A DNA stretch of 64,000 bases from Lacrimispora xylanolytica (GCF_026723765.1 NZ_CP113524.1:2961001-3025000), one strand, 5' to 3'; counted from the stretch's first letter, positions 1-10,759 are shown. Translations and numbers: made by a program. The notes: generated from the sequence alone by a model not told the origin.

Positions 1-28
1 TTTCATTCATTAAGGGTTTTAGTCTCAT
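1..28 (-). CDS. 5' end of a gene cut by the left window edge
   Basis: Only nine codons (MRLKPLMNE) are visible before the edge. The start is supported by a purine-rich ribosome site (GAAAGGGGA) about 9 bases upstream. The translation start region resembles that of the CE1-CBM6-CE6 esterase gene at 2949-5039: in both, GAAAGG and an A-rich spacer precede the ATG, and CTTAATGAA follows a few codons later. This suggests a paralogous gene or a duplicated start region, probably another secreted carbohydrate-active enzyme. The product cannot be named. Confidence 0.55.
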
Positions 29-50
29 TTTTTATTTCCCCTTTCTTTTA

Positions 51-105
51 TATCGCCGTATCCCATACAGGATACACGGCAGTATGGTTAGAGTACACTA
101 TCTTT
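51..105. repeat. Hairpin module shared with 5227-5277
   Basis: The sequence GCCGTATCC...GGATACACGGC forms an imperfect hairpin about 20 bases upstream of the ribosome site of the edge gene. A related block (GCCGATATCCC...GGGAAGATGCACGGC followed by a similar TTAGAGTAYAC) lies at 5227-5277. The two copies differ mainly in the loop. Role unknown: it may be a 5'-leader stem or part of a duplicated intergenic segment. Confidence 0.4.
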
Positions 106-135
106 AAGGTGAATAAGGTGAATTGGATATAACAC

Positions 136-194
136 CATCAAGATTTAAGTCCCCGGCTAAAAGGTCACTTCGTACAGGGACTTAAATCTTTAAT
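136..194 (-). terminator. 14-bp perfect inverted repeat, probable terminator
   Basis: AAGATTTAAGTCCC (140-153) is followed after 23 bases by its exact reverse complement (177-190), and CCAT/ATGG extends the stem on both sides with a small bulge. It lies about 75 bases beyond the stop of the beta-helix gene and ahead of the gene at the left edge. A terminator or a transcript-stabilising stem is likely. No long T-run follows, so termination is not certain. Confidence 0.45.
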
Positions 195-264
195 GGACCC
201 GAGAATCGAGATTTCCAACCACATATCAGGGAGTTGGCGTCTAAGTCGGTATAGGAGTTACACT

Positions 265-2913
265 TCACTTGTTAAATTGGAACCAGTTTAGATTAAATAA
301 GTAGCCGCTCCCACCGGTAAATTTCAAGTATACGTTATGCGTCCCGCTTGCTCCGCTGACACTGCAGGTTCTGGTGGCCCACGTCTGCCAACCGCCAGTC
401 CCGGTGATAGAACAAGTTCCTACTAAAGGACCAGTAAGACTGTCCAGTCTGATCTCAATATTCCCTCCACTGGCACCGCTGGCTACTCTGGTCTGGAAGC
501 TTGCAGCTCCGGCACCGAAATTGATATTGTTGTATACGGCATAATCTCCATTTTCAATATACCCAATGTTCTTTCCGCCTTCGCTGCAGTTTTCCGTTTG
601 AATACCCGATTGGCTACTGAAACTCTCCGCTTCAATCTGTGAAGACGTTACGCTTACTCGGAGCAGTGCCGCCGATTCACCCATCTTCACGCCTTGTGAA
701 TTTACTACACACAACTTGTACGTACCAGCAGTGGCCGGGGCAGTAATCGTTGTCGCAGTTCCTTCCGCTTTCGTCATTGTAGATCCCTCGACAAAACTGG
801 TTGTCCCGGCCGGGGCAAACCATACCGTATTGGAAGAATTGCCGCTGCTCCTTATACTAATGCTAGTTTCGGCTGTAGCAGCACAACTTGCTGGGAATAC
901 ATAATCCGGTGTTGAAAGCAAGTTCGCCGGGATAATATCCCTGTATGCTTCCTGGATTCCCGAATTCAAACAGGTAGTGTACTGTGTCAAAGGCCATACG
1001 TTATCCGGTACGACAACCGGGGGATCAATTTTACTGTTTGGAGGATTAACGCCCATTTTATTTACGGTGGCAAAGGTCCGCAGTATGGTTAAATCGTGTT
1101 TTTCTCCAAAATCCTCACAGTTGATGGTATACTTTACCCCCGGATCAATATCCAGTACGTTGTCATTTTCATTGATATAGGCAGTTCCTTCATCGTTATG
1201 CAAACCATAGGTCGGACCGGAGGTTGCAGGAGGAATTCCTCTGACATAGTTCTGGTTAATGTTCGTACCTGGCATCTGTCCAATGGTATAGATGGCACCG
1301 CTGTCATGAAGCCTGGTTAAGGTATTAATAATCCGGTTATTACTTACTGTGTTGTTTTTACAGGTAGTGGAGTCAGTGAAATTACGCCATCCCCAGCCTA
1401 AATGGATTCCATTGTATGCTGTTGATTGAACATGGTTATTCGTTATTTTGGTGGTATCGACAAAGTAAGCCGTGATGGCGGCACAGCCCCCAAATCCGTG
1501 AGACGTGCTTATGTTGTACAGGAAATTGTTGTTGATGGTGATATTCTTACAAACCCCTTCTACTCCGGGAGCATATTTAGCATGGTTTCCACCATCTCCG
1601 ATATAAACATGCTGCGGATGCCCTATCGTAATGCCACTGGATGTGATGTCCGTGATGTAGTTGCCGATAAGATTGGAATTTATAACATCGTTTACCATGG
1701 AAATTCCATCATTGCCGCTGTGCTTCACTATATTTCTTATAAAGTTGATGGAATCACTGCTGCTTACGTTGATCATTCCAGGCAATGTATCAACAAGATC
1801 ATACTTGGTGTTGTGCCAATTGTCGTTATAAAAAGCGGTAAATGCCTGTGCCGCCTGACATGTAGATTTACCGTGTGAGCCTGCAACATTCACAAGGCTG
1901 TAATCCGTATTTTCAAAAGTAATGCCCTGGAAGGTGATATTCTTGACCCTGTTAGTCGTTGATGTTCCTGCGATGTCTAACAGCTTCTCTACAGCAGGAG
2001 CCTCTACATCGGCAGTGGCCATATTCTCACCTGGACGGATATAGTAATAAAGCGTTTTGGCCGTCTTATCAAAATAAAATTGTCCAGGAGAATTTAAGAA
2101 TTCGAAGGCATTATAAATTGTATGGGTACCGGAAGCACTAAAAGCTGCCCCCCACCCCGGAGTCTGTGCTATCGCCCCATAAGGCTGCTGCAAAAGAAGC
2201 ACTCTATTACTGCCGGATGTAATGACATCCCTGGTACAAACTATATTCTCATTCCAGGTAGTACCGTTTACAATCTCAAGGTCATCTTTGTTGCTGGCAA
2301 TTGCCGGTACATCCGATGTATTATACTGAACTCCGTCGCTCTTACTGCCGCTTGTCCATGCCCAACTAGCCTGTCCTGCAGTTACGGAATAAGTCCCGTA
2401 ACCTCCGCGGGCTGTAACGGTTTTGCTGGTCATTGAAGCCCTCTGGTCATTCACATAAAGGTTTCTCAATTTGGTCGAACGATTGAGCACAGCCTTATAA
2501 ATATTGCCGCTATGCTGAGTCCAGCCTGTAACTTTTGTTGCACCGTTTAAGATAGGCGTTTCACCAGGGTATGCCTGGTAATAGATCCTGTATCCGTTTG
2601 TCCCTGAATCCTGTGGTCCGAAAGTAACGGTACTGGTGATGCTGTAGTTTCCGCCCCGCAAATAAATATAGATATCTCCGGTCATATTGCTATTGATTAT
2701 GCGTACAGCGTCACGCGCCTTTGTGATTGTTTGGAAGGGTGCTGCAAGCGTTCCTGGGTTGCTGTCGCTTCCTGTCGGCGAAACATAATAGGTTGCCTGA
2801 GTCGCAGCGGATGTAGCTATCGGAAAGACAGTAAAAGTGAATATGCTGCATAAAACAGTTATCAAAGAGAGAATCAATAAAACACTTTTTGGGGAAGCCT
2901 TCTTTTTTAACAT
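265..2913 (-). CDS. Secreted right-handed beta-helix protein with C-terminal CBM6 (GH141-like)
   Basis: The protein has 882 residues and is predicted to be exported. The ATG at 2913 is chosen because AGGAGGA lies 7 bases upstream; an in-frame ATG 13 codons earlier has no such site. Residues 1-37 are a signal peptide (KKK, long hydrophobic core, ATSAA). Residues about 40-620 start with YYVSPTGSDSNPGT and hold many N-rich short repeats (NNVxxN, SGNDGI) typical of a parallel beta-helix. The opening (GTLAAPFQTITKARDAVR, LRGGNY, YPGETP) resembles the GH141 fucosidase/xylanase family; that assignment is tentative. An Ig-like linker precedes a CBM6 in the last 127 residues ([29 protein letters not shown]). 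It starts 35 bases after the stop of the upstream esterase gene, so both are probably one transcript for hemicellulose or pectin breakdown outside the cell. Confidence 0.75.
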   Translation of the reverse strand: MLKKKASPKSVLLILSLITVLCSIFTFTVFPIATSAATQATYYVSPTGSDSNPGTLAAPFQTITKARDAVRIINSNMTGDIYIYLRGGNYSITSTVTFGPQDSGTNGYRIYYQAYPGETPILNGATKVTGWTQHSGNIYKAVLNRSTKLRNLYVNDQRASMTSKTVTARGGYGTYSVTAGQASWAWTSGSKSDGVQYNTSDVPAIASNKDDLEIVNGTTWNENIVCTRDVITSGSNRVLLLQQPYGAIAQTPGWGAAFSASGTHTIYNAFEFLNSPGQFYFDKTAKTLYYYIRPGENMATADVEAPAVEKLLDIAGTSTTNRVKNITFQGITFENTDYSLVNVAGSHGKSTCQAAQAFTAFYNDNWHNTKYDLVDTLPGMINVSSSDSINFIRNIVKHSGNDGISMVNDVINSNLIGNYITDITSSGITIGHPQHVYIGDGGNHAKYAPGVEGVCKNITINNNFLYNISTSHGFGGCAAITAYFVDTTKITNNHVQSTAYNGIHLGWGWRNFTDSTTCKNNTVSNNRIINTLTRLHDSGAIYTIGQMPGTNINQNYVRGIPPATSGPTYGLHNDEGTAYINENDNVLDIDPGVKYTINCEDFGEKHDLTILRTFATVNKMGVNPPNSKIDPPVVVPDNVWPLTQYTTCLNSGIQEAYRDIIPANLLSTPDYVFPASCAATAETSISIRSSGNSSNTVWFAPAGTTSFVEGSTMTKAEGTATTITAPATAGTYKLCVVNSQGVKMGESAALLRVSVTSSQIEAESFSSQSGIQTENCSEGGKNIGYIENGDYAVYNNINFGAGAASFQTRVASGASGGNIEIRLDSLTGPLVGTCSITGTGGWQTWATRTCSVSGASGTHNVYLKFTGGSGYLFNLNWFQFNK

Positions 2914-2948
2914 ACTCGTTTCCTCCTGGTTTAATATTACATGCCAAC

Positions 2949-5112
<2,164 letters not shown>

Positions 5113-5200
5113 TTTCACCTCCTTCATTTTTAGTAAGTACACTGCACTCGTATTGCTTATCTTTAAGTTTTCAGCCCCCCCTTTCACTGCCTTATTGTGT

Positions 5201-5206
5201 ATTATA
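5201..5206 (-). promoter_or_regulatory. Possible -10 box for the esterase genes
   Basis: TATAAT on the complement lies about 160 bases upstream of the esterase ATG, in AT-rich DNA. No good -35 stands at 17 bases. CTTAAAGATAAG-like motifs occur near 5157-5168 and 5214-5225, and a related one upstream of the left-edge gene near 100-112, so a shared regulator is possible. Confidence 0.3.
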
Positions 5207-5226
5207 AAATAAACTTATCTTTAAAC

Positions 5227-5277
5227 CGCCGATATCCCGAAGGGGAAGATGCACGGCAGAATGATTAGAGTATACGC
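5227..5277. repeat. Second copy of the hairpin module of 51-105
   Basis: GCCGATATCCC...GGGAAGATGCACGGC folds into an imperfect stem and is followed by ATGATTAGAGTATAC, matching ATGGTTAGAGTACAC near 88-105. Here it abuts the 3' end of a decayed discoidin-domain gene, whereas at the left edge it lies directly upstream of a gene. Confidence 0.4.
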
Positions 5278-5577
5278 AATACCTTCCAGTCGGATCCCAG
5301 TATTCCAACCACTATTGGTATTGGCGGCTCCAGCCTGAAAGCCTTTCGCACATATCTTACCGCAGCGCTGAAGTCGTCGCTCTGGGTCTGGTCAGTACTG
5401 ATATTGGCAGTCTTGTCCGCTGCCAGAGTCCAGTTGGTATTGTCTGTGGAGACTTCCACCCAGGATGCCCGCTGTCATACGTATACGGGAAGTAATTATA
5501 GCCAACTAAATCGTGAACGCCGACACCCCCTTGTTCAGTTGCATACCCCATCATCAGGGCTACTTTAGCTTCCATTC
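5265..5577 (-). pseudogene. Remnant of a discoidin (F5/8 type C, CBM32-like) domain protein
   Basis: Two overlapping reading frames give pieces of one domain. The upstream piece reads MEAKVALMMGYATEQ...GYNYFPYTYDSG, and the downstream piece reads WVEVSTDNTNWTLAADKT...DDFSAAVRYVR, a typical discoidin/CBM32 strand pattern. The frame changes near 5455-5475. No complete gene surrounds it: there is no signal peptide or catalytic domain and the 3' end is not conserved. It is best read as the decayed tail of another secreted carbohydrate-binding enzyme once present in this cluster. Confidence 0.6.
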
Positions 5578-6107
5578 GCCAAAATACTTAAGTTTCATTT
5601 TCATAGATATAAGGTGTTCGTAACAACTGGGATATATCTTACATCAACATCATTACACTTATTAATTTCAAAATTTTCGAACAAAAATTAAGAAGTTCTT
5701 AAATCAATTCTCTATTTTTATATCTATCACAATCACCAAATTCAGTGATGTATTTATAAATTTTTATACTATTTTCACAAATATCAACCTGTACAAAAAA
5801 TATTTCTTCTGAAAAAGTATTGATTTATACTATTAAAATAACATTTTTTATGTATAATTTTTGTAAGTTGTAAAAAAAACGACACTCCTAGTCATTATAT
5901 TCTGCAGCACAAGTATATGTTTATATGTAACAGTACATCCATACCAAGAGCTATAGTCGCCGTTACTCCAAATATTGACTGAAAAGTCTTCGCAGGCAAA
6001 AAATGGCCTGCCGTATGCTGTGAAATCACACACACCACTTCTAATCAGGCTGTTACCCCTATTTATGCTCTTCCAGCTGAGCGATAATTTTAAGCTTTGC
6101 TCTATAT
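5578..6107. other. AT-rich stretch without a convincing gene
   Basis: About 530 bases of low-GC DNA separate the enzyme cluster from the frnE-like gene. A 91-codon frame on the minus strand (5848-6123) contains FTAYGRPFFACEDF and SNGDYSSWYG, which look protein-like. Its ATG, however, lies inside the terminator of the neighbouring gene and there is no ribosome site. It may be the remnant of a small secreted protein. Nothing else was recognised. Confidence 0.4.
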
Positions 6108-6148
6108 AAAAAAACAAAGGCACCGAAATTTTGCATTCCGATGCCTTT
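6105..6148 (-). terminator. Terminator of the frnE-like gene
   Basis: AAAGGCA (6116-6122) pairs with TGCCTTT (6142-6148), with further CG and AA pairing inside. On the minus strand the stem is followed by a T-run (TTTGTTTTTTTATA). This is a standard intrinsic terminator about 45 bases past the stop at 6194. Confidence 0.8.
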
Positions 6149-6193
6149 GAGTTTTTCTATATGAAATGTTCAATTAAAATATGATACTATGCA

Positions 6194-6911
6194 TTAACCT
6201 AATTTGCATGTTCCATCAGAGCAATACTCATCGGACGATGGTTCAGATTTATTCTCTTTGGTCATAGCATTGTCATAGTCTTCTTTCCATACCTTTTGTA
6301 GTATCTCTAAAAAAGTTTCACTAGGTTGTGCTCCAGTGATGGTATATTTGTCATTTACAATGAAAAAGGGAACACCCTGAATACCGATTTTTAATCCATC
6401 TGCCCTATCTCTTGCAATATTTTCACTATACCAATCGCCTGCTAAAGCGTCCAAAGCCTCTTTCTCATTAAGTCCTATTTCACCTGCCAATCCAGCAAGC
6501 GTGGCATGATCACCAATATCCAGCGAATCTACCAGATATGCCTTCATAAGGCGTTCCATCATTTCTTTCATTTTGCCTTTCTCTTCTGCAAAATATGAAA
6601 GGCGGATTGCATCGTAGGAATTGGTGGGTATTAATGTATCAAAATGATAATCCAGTCCAATTTCTCTCGCTTGCTGTGCGAGCTGATTGTTCCATTGCTT
6701 TGCTTTTTTCATATGGTATTCCATGCTTGGAAGATGATACCTGATGAATATCCATGCCGGTATTCTTTTTCGCATAAGGGTCTAATTGAAAACTACGGAA
6801 AGATATTTTAACATCCTCCTTATGCTCAAACCGCTCCAATGCTATTTCCAGGCGTTGCTTGCCAATATAACAAAATGGACACGCAATGTCAGACCAAATT
6901 TCTATTTTCAT
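6194..6911 (-). pseudogene. DsbA/FrnE-family thiol oxidoreductase, frameshifted
   Basis: The first part (6911 down to about 6695) reads MKIEIWSDIACPFCYIGKQ, with the CPFC active site at residues 11-14, the thioredoxin-fold start of FrnE-type DsbA proteins. It continues to IPYEKSKAM, then the frame changes. The rest (NNQLAQQAREIGLDYHFDT... GIQGVPFFIVNDKY ... CSDGTC) runs in the next frame to the stop at 6194. Joining the frames across a single extra base near 6691-6695 restores a normal protein of about 238 residues including the cis-Pro loop (GVPFF). Ribosome site AAAGGAG precedes the ATG. Either the gene is recently inactivated or the base is a sequencing error. It sits at the 3' end of a redox gene group. 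Confidence 0.8.
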
Positions 6912-6958
6912 ATTTATAAAACTCCTTTCTACTGAACTCTTATCACCAACTGTTATTT

Positions 6959-7126
6959 CTATTTAGAGTTGGTTGTGAAATAATGTTCTTCCCTGCAGGG
7001 ACTCTTTTTAACACCCGCCTGAAAAATACGAAACTTTAAGGCCAAAATAGTTATTGATACAATCAAGACACCGCTATCAAAAAGAACAAACTTAAGAAAT
7101 ACTCTACTAATTTCCATATCCTCCAT
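6959..7126 (-). CDS. Possible 55-residue single-span membrane protein
   Basis: A 56-codon frame starts MEDMEISRVFLKF and has one hydrophobic segment (residues about 10-32) followed by a basic, Cys-containing tail. It lies between the DUF418-type gene and the frnE-like gene on the same strand, 47 bases before the latter. No clear ribosome site precedes the ATG, so it may be a remnant. The family was not recognised. Confidence 0.3.
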   Translation of the reverse strand: MEDMEISRVFLKFVLFDSGVLIVSITILALKFRIFQAGVKKSPCREEHYFTTNSK

Positions 7127-7284
7127 TCGAAGAAAACTAAAATCAAACGTGAGTATTTTAGCAATATAGATACCATAGCCGACATTTCTTCACACAAACT
7201 TTTTCTTACTGTTATAATGGTACTCCTACTCATCAATGATTAATTGTCAACGAATGATTCTTTTTTTGGCAATCTAACGAACAT

Positions 7285-8406
7285 TTATTTTTTGTAAAAC
7301 AACCCCTCAAATCGGCGAATAGCACTCTCTAATGGCCCATTAGGAAGCTTGGCTAATAACCATCCAATCAGAAGTGTAAATAATACCACCATAATATCAC
7401 CAAAGGGTATAGCTCCTATATCAATACTTGTAATGTCTACCCCAATCAGAGTAGTGCCCCAAACCAAAACGAACTGAGCAACATACAGCGTCAGGGCTAC
7501 ACGCCCGGCAGCAGCAAAAGGTCGAAGTACGACTTTAAGCTTATTTTCTATCAGAAGCAACAGTCCAAGAAGAATTAGTGTGCCACCTAATCCAATCAGC
7601 AATTCAAAAGCTGCACCACTTTGTGGGGAATCAAGAAAAAGCATTTGCCATTGTATTGGCTGTGTGTTTAATGGCCAAATAGCGTATTGATCTACCATAG
7701 GAGGATTTTCATAGGCTGGGAACTGTACAAGCCAATTTTCAAACTTCTGACGTAATCCAGGTAGTAAAAATATCGCAATCAGTTTGAATGGAATCAAAAT
7801 TGTGAGCCCTGTCACTACAAACTTGATTGCTGTTTTAAACTTGTAAAGATCCATTTTTCCTATTGCCATACCTGCTATAAAAACAGGTGCCCAAGCCAGT
7901 GCTGATAATGGACCACCTGCAATATCACCTAATAAGGCAGTATCTGCAAATAAGCTTAGGCCAATCAACATGAGTGGTGGACTCACCAAAAATAGTACTC
8001 CGGAAAGAATGATCAAAGTACGGGCAGAATAGTGAACCAATGCAAGCGACAGAATAAACAGCATTGCATAAGCAGACAAAACCATTCCAAAAGGGCCGTT
8101 AAGCATGAGTATTAAATATCCAATGAAATCAATAAATACAGACCGTGCCAAAACACGTGAACGGAATGTAGTAGGCTCTATCCCGTGCTCTTTCATACTC
8201 TGTGACATAATGGAATAAGAAATACCTGAACAAAGGATAAAGAGAATCATTGTATTTCCTGACACAAAACTGTTTATCTGATTCAGTGCAAAGTGCTGCA
8301 CAAACATTCCAACTACCGCCAGCCCTCTTGCAGCATCCAATGCAAGGAGCCGCTTAGAACGCTGCTTTCTTGGTATAATGTTCAATTCGGTTATATTATC
8401 GCTCAT
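7285..8406 (-). CDS. DUF418/DUF1624-type multi-pass membrane protein (acyltransferase-like)
   Basis: This 373-residue integral membrane protein has about ten hydrophobic segments. It starts RLLALDAARGLAVVGMFVQHF, the signature of the heparan-alpha-glucosaminide N-acetyltransferase-like (DUF1624) N-terminus. It ends with FAAAGRVALTLYVAQF...GPLESAIRRFEGLFY, characteristic of DUF418. Members are thought to move acyl groups across the membrane; the substrate here is unknown. AGGAG precedes the ATG at 8406 by 8 bases. It begins 45 bases after the polyferredoxin stop and is probably cotranscribed with it. Confidence 0.75.
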   Translation of the reverse strand: MSDNITELNIIPRKQRSKRLLALDAARGLAVVGMFVQHFALNQINSFVSGNTMILFILCSGISYSIMSQSMKEHGIEPTTFRSRVLARSVFIDFIGYLILMLNGPFGMVLSAYAMLFILSLALVHYSARTLIILSGVLFLVSPPLMLIGLSLFADTALLGDIAGGPLSALAWAPVFIAGMAIGKMDLYKFKTAIKFVVTGLTILIPFKLIAIFLLPGLRQKFENWLVQFPAYENPPMVDQYAIWPLNTQPIQWQMLFLDSPQSGAAFELLIGLGGTLILLGLLLLIENKLKVVLRPFAAAGRVALTLYVAQFVLVWGTTLIGVDITSIDIGAIPFGDIMVVLFTLLIGWLLAKLPNGPLESAIRRFEGLFYKK

Positions 8407-8450
8407 TTCAAACGTTCTCCTCTTGGGTATTTTGTATTAACTCTACGTTC

Positions 8451-9299
8451 TCAACTATTTTTTTTCTCAAATTTATAGCCTATGCTAATCGCTTTAGTTG
8501 GACACACCTCTGCGCACTCTCCACATCGAATACATTCAACTGAATTCGGAGATTTCACAGGATCAACAATCATCTTACATGTCTTTGCACACTTTCCACA
8601 GTGGATGCACTTATGTTCATTTACATTTAGATGATAAAAACTGATTTTATTTAAAAGACCATATATAACTGCAAGTGGACAAAGTGTTTTGCAGAAAAAC
8701 CGATAGCTCAAAATGCATCCAATTATTGTGATAATCAAAATTGTCAATTTTAAACTAAAGAGCGAGCCAATTGTCTGACGAAGTTCGTCATGCATACTGA
8801 GCAATGGGATTCCGCCTTCTAGTGTCCCTGCGGGACAGATAAACTGACAAAATGCAGGTTTTCCGATGCCCATATAGTTTGTAAGAACGACTGGCAGCAA
8901 AATTACAAATACAATTAATATGACATATTTGATATATAAAAATGGCCTTGGCACCTTGAATTTTGGGCTAGGTATCTTGTTTAACAATTCTTGAAAAAAA
9001 CCAAAGGGACATAAGAAGCCACATACAAAGCGTCCCAGAAAGACACCAACCGCAAGCAAGAAACCTATAACATAGAAACTGAATTTGAAATCAATTGAAC
9101 CACTTACTGCCTGTAATGCTCCTATTGGACACGCAAATGAAGCTGCTGGACAGGAATAGCAGTTCAACCCGGGATTACAAAATTGTTTCCACTGCCCAGT
9201 GTAGATCTTACCTGAAGCAAAATTACCGACATGTGAATTGGAGAATCCAAAAGCTGTTATCTGTATTAGTTTTCTTTTTAATTTATTTGGAATATTCAT
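8451..9299 (-). CDS. NapH-like membrane polyferredoxin (4Fe-4S)
   Basis: The protein has 282 residues with about four membrane spans. Early cysteines (CYSCPAASFACPIG, residues 47-60) are followed by CGFLCPFGFF and CQFICPAGT pairs in membrane loops, as in NapH/MauN/CcoG-like electron-transfer proteins. The C-terminus carries two ferredoxin motifs, CIHCGKCAKTCKM and CIRCGECAEVCP. It should pass electrons through or along the membrane. It starts 4 bases after the stop of the small CXXC protein, whose gene in turn overlaps the TlpA-like lipoprotein gene. This ordering suggests an electron route between cytoplasm and extracellular thiol chemistry. Confidence 0.85.
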   Translation of the reverse strand: MNIPNKLKRKLIQITAFGFSNSHVGNFASGKIYTGQWKQFCNPGLNCYSCPAASFACPIGALQAVSGSIDFKFSFYVIGFLLAVGVFLGRFVCGFLCPFGFFQELLNKIPSPKFKVPRPFLYIKYVILIVFVILLPVVLTNYMGIGKPAFCQFICPAGTLEGGIPLLSMHDELRQTIGSLFSLKLTILIITIIGCILSYRFFCKTLCPLAVIYGLLNKISFYHLNVNEHKCIHCGKCAKTCKMIVDPVKSPNSVECIRCGECAEVCPTKAISIGYKFEKKNS

Positions 9300-9303
9300 A
9301 TGC

Positions 9304-9453
9304 TCACCCCAATCCTATACACTCTAAACAGATATTGACAGCTTTATTAAGAACAATGGCTACCTCTCCCCGCTGCACCCCGAAGCACAAAAACGCAGCG
9401 GCTAACAGGAGAACAAATGCTGAAAGGAATCTTCTCTTAGTTTGCGTTTCCAT
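9304..9453 (-). CDS. CD1871A-family small CXXC-motif membrane protein
   Basis: This 49-residue protein starts METQTKRRFLSAFVLLLAA and ends NKAVNICLECIGLG. It has one N-terminal membrane span, the conserved RGEVAIVLNKA block and a terminal CLEC pair. This matches the short CXXC proteins annotated as CD1871A family in clostridia, which usually sit between a TlpA-like protein and a 4Fe-4S membrane protein, as here. Its ATG lies inside the 3' end of the lipoprotein gene (17-base overlap) and its stop is 4 bases before the polyferredoxin ATG, so translation is probably coupled. The CXXC pair is likely redox-active. Confidence 0.8.
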   Translation of the reverse strand: METQTKRRFLSAFVLLLAAAFLCFGVQRGEVAIVLNKAVNICLECIGLG

Positions 9454-10519
9454 TTAAGTATGCCTCCACAGCTGATTTGTAGGAATCCATTTCAGCTCCG
9501 ACAATAGGATCTCCCACAATTGCACCGTTCTGATCCACAAGAAATGTTGTAGGAAATCCAATAATCCCACTCATCATGTCTTTAAAATCATCGTTTGCAA
9601 TCAAGTTTGTAAAATTAACACCCGCTTTATCAACAATCTTTTTCGCTAAGTCTAAATGCTTCTTATCATTTTCCCCTTCAATATCACCTACCAAGCCAAT
9701 AATCTGAACATTATCAGACATTTCTTCAGACCACTTTTGAAGTTCAGGCATTTCCTCAATACAAGGACCGCAGAAAGTTCCCCATACATTAACAACCGTC
9801 AGCTTTTTCTTACCAAAAATATCATTTGTAACCGCATTGCCGTTTAAATCATTTGTTGTGAAAGAGGGCATGGTTTCTCCAAGTACAGTATCTGTGTTTT
9901 CCAATTCAACCGGAATAAAAGAAAGATTCTCCTTAACTGTTTTCATATATTCCTTGCACTGATTATATTGCTTGATTTCATCCTCACTGAGATCACCATT
10001 ATCCAAATCCGGAATAGAGATAATGTAGGTATAGCCGTCGTTGATTCCCAGTTCTTCAGAAGGTGAATATCCGGTAATTTTATCCAAACTGGTTCCAGAG
10101 TCAACTAACTTCTTATACTCATCCGTTTCCAGCATTACAATGTCCATAATGGTACGGCTTGTATTCCATATCTTCTGCGTATACTCATCAGAGACTTCTT
10201 TGGTTCTTTTCTCTTCATCCATATTGATAATTGTTTCTAAAGCTTCTGTGGCAGTCGGACTATAATATGTAATACTAACTATGCGGTATCCATCCAGGTT
10301 TTGGTTATACCCTTCCAAAGTGACACCTTTATCCATATATTCCTGAGATATGGTGAATTTAAGTCCCCGTTCCTTTACCTCAGTGGTAACATTACCGTCA
10401 GAATTTACTGGAAGCGCACCATTTGTTTCAGCTTTTTGTGTAGGACTACAACCAGATACTGTTGTTAAAATTGTTACTGTAGCCAGTGCAATCGCCACAT
10501 AATTTTTAATTCGTTTCAT
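9437..10519 (-). CDS. TlpA/ResA-like thioredoxin lipoprotein
   Basis: The protein has 360 residues. It is a lipoprotein: the signal ends TTVSGC with Cys24 as the lipid-bearing residue. Residues about 40-205 form a region of unknown fold. Residues about 215-360 are a TlpA/ResA thioredoxin domain with WGTFCGPC (Cys250, Cys253), IIGLVGD and the cis-Pro loop GFPTTFLVD. It should reduce or exchange disulfides on the outer face of the membrane. It is the first gene of a leftward group (CXXC protein, polyferredoxin, DUF418-type protein, FrnE-like protein), and the divergent neighbour is a LytTR two-component system. AGGAG-like sequence (AAAGGAGAA) lies upstream of the ATG. Confidence 0.88.
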   Translation of the reverse strand: MKRIKNYVAIALATVTILTTVSGCSPTQKAETNGALPVNSDGNVTTEVKERGLKFTISQEYMDKGVTLEGYNQNLDGYRIVSITYYSPTATEALETIINMDEEKRTKEVSDEYTQKIWNTSRTIMDIVMLETDEYKKLVDSGTSLDKITGYSPSEELGINDGYTYIISIPDLDNGDLSEDEIKQYNQCKEYMKTVKENLSFIPVELENTDTVLGETMPSFTTNDLNGNAVTNDIFGKKKLTVVNVWGTFCGPCIEEMPELQKWSEEMSDNVQIIGLVGDIEGENDKKHLDLAKKIVDKAGVNFTNLIANDDFKDMMSGIIGFPTTFLVDQNGAIVGDPIVGAEMDSYKSAVEAYLNGNAN

Positions 10520-10660
10520 TAATAATTCTCCTTTTATTCAAAGTTTTTTCACAAGTGTTTCACCTGTAATAGTGCAAAGTATACTACAAAAATTATGACA
10601 AAACAGCGTTTCTACGTTAACAGTGGCTTTACGTCTCGAAACATCTTTTTTAAAAATATG

Positions 10661-10692
10661 TTCAGGACAAAAATGCAGTATTCAGGACAAAA
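10661..10692. promoter_or_regulatory. Direct repeat upstream of the LytTR regulator gene
   Basis: TTCAGGACAAAA occurs at 10661-10672 and again at 10681-10692, exactly 20 bases apart, ending 3 bases before the -35 box of the regulator gene. A third related GCGACAAAA follows at 10698-10706. LytTR regulators bind paired direct repeats about two helical turns apart, so this is a plausible operator for the adjacent regulator acting on its own promoter, the divergent redox genes, or both. Confidence 0.5.
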
Positions 10693-10695
10693 TAT

Positions 10696-10723
10696 TTGCG
10701 ACAAAACAATAATATGGTATAAT
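10696..10723 (+). promoter_or_regulatory. Promoter of the LytTR/GHKL operon
   Basis: TTGCGA (10696-10701) and TATAAT (10718-10723) are 16 bases apart, about 37 bases upstream of the ATG at 10760. This is a sigma-A type promoter placed directly behind the direct repeat. Confidence 0.65.
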
Positions 10724-10759
10724 TTATTATTGCTTTTTTATTATGTAGGAGGTTCGGCC

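Noticed and set aside
5848-6123. 91-codon minus-strand frame with protein-like blocks
   Set aside because: Its ATG lies in the T-tail of the frnE-like terminator and no ribosome site is present. It was kept only as a possible remnant in the stretch description.
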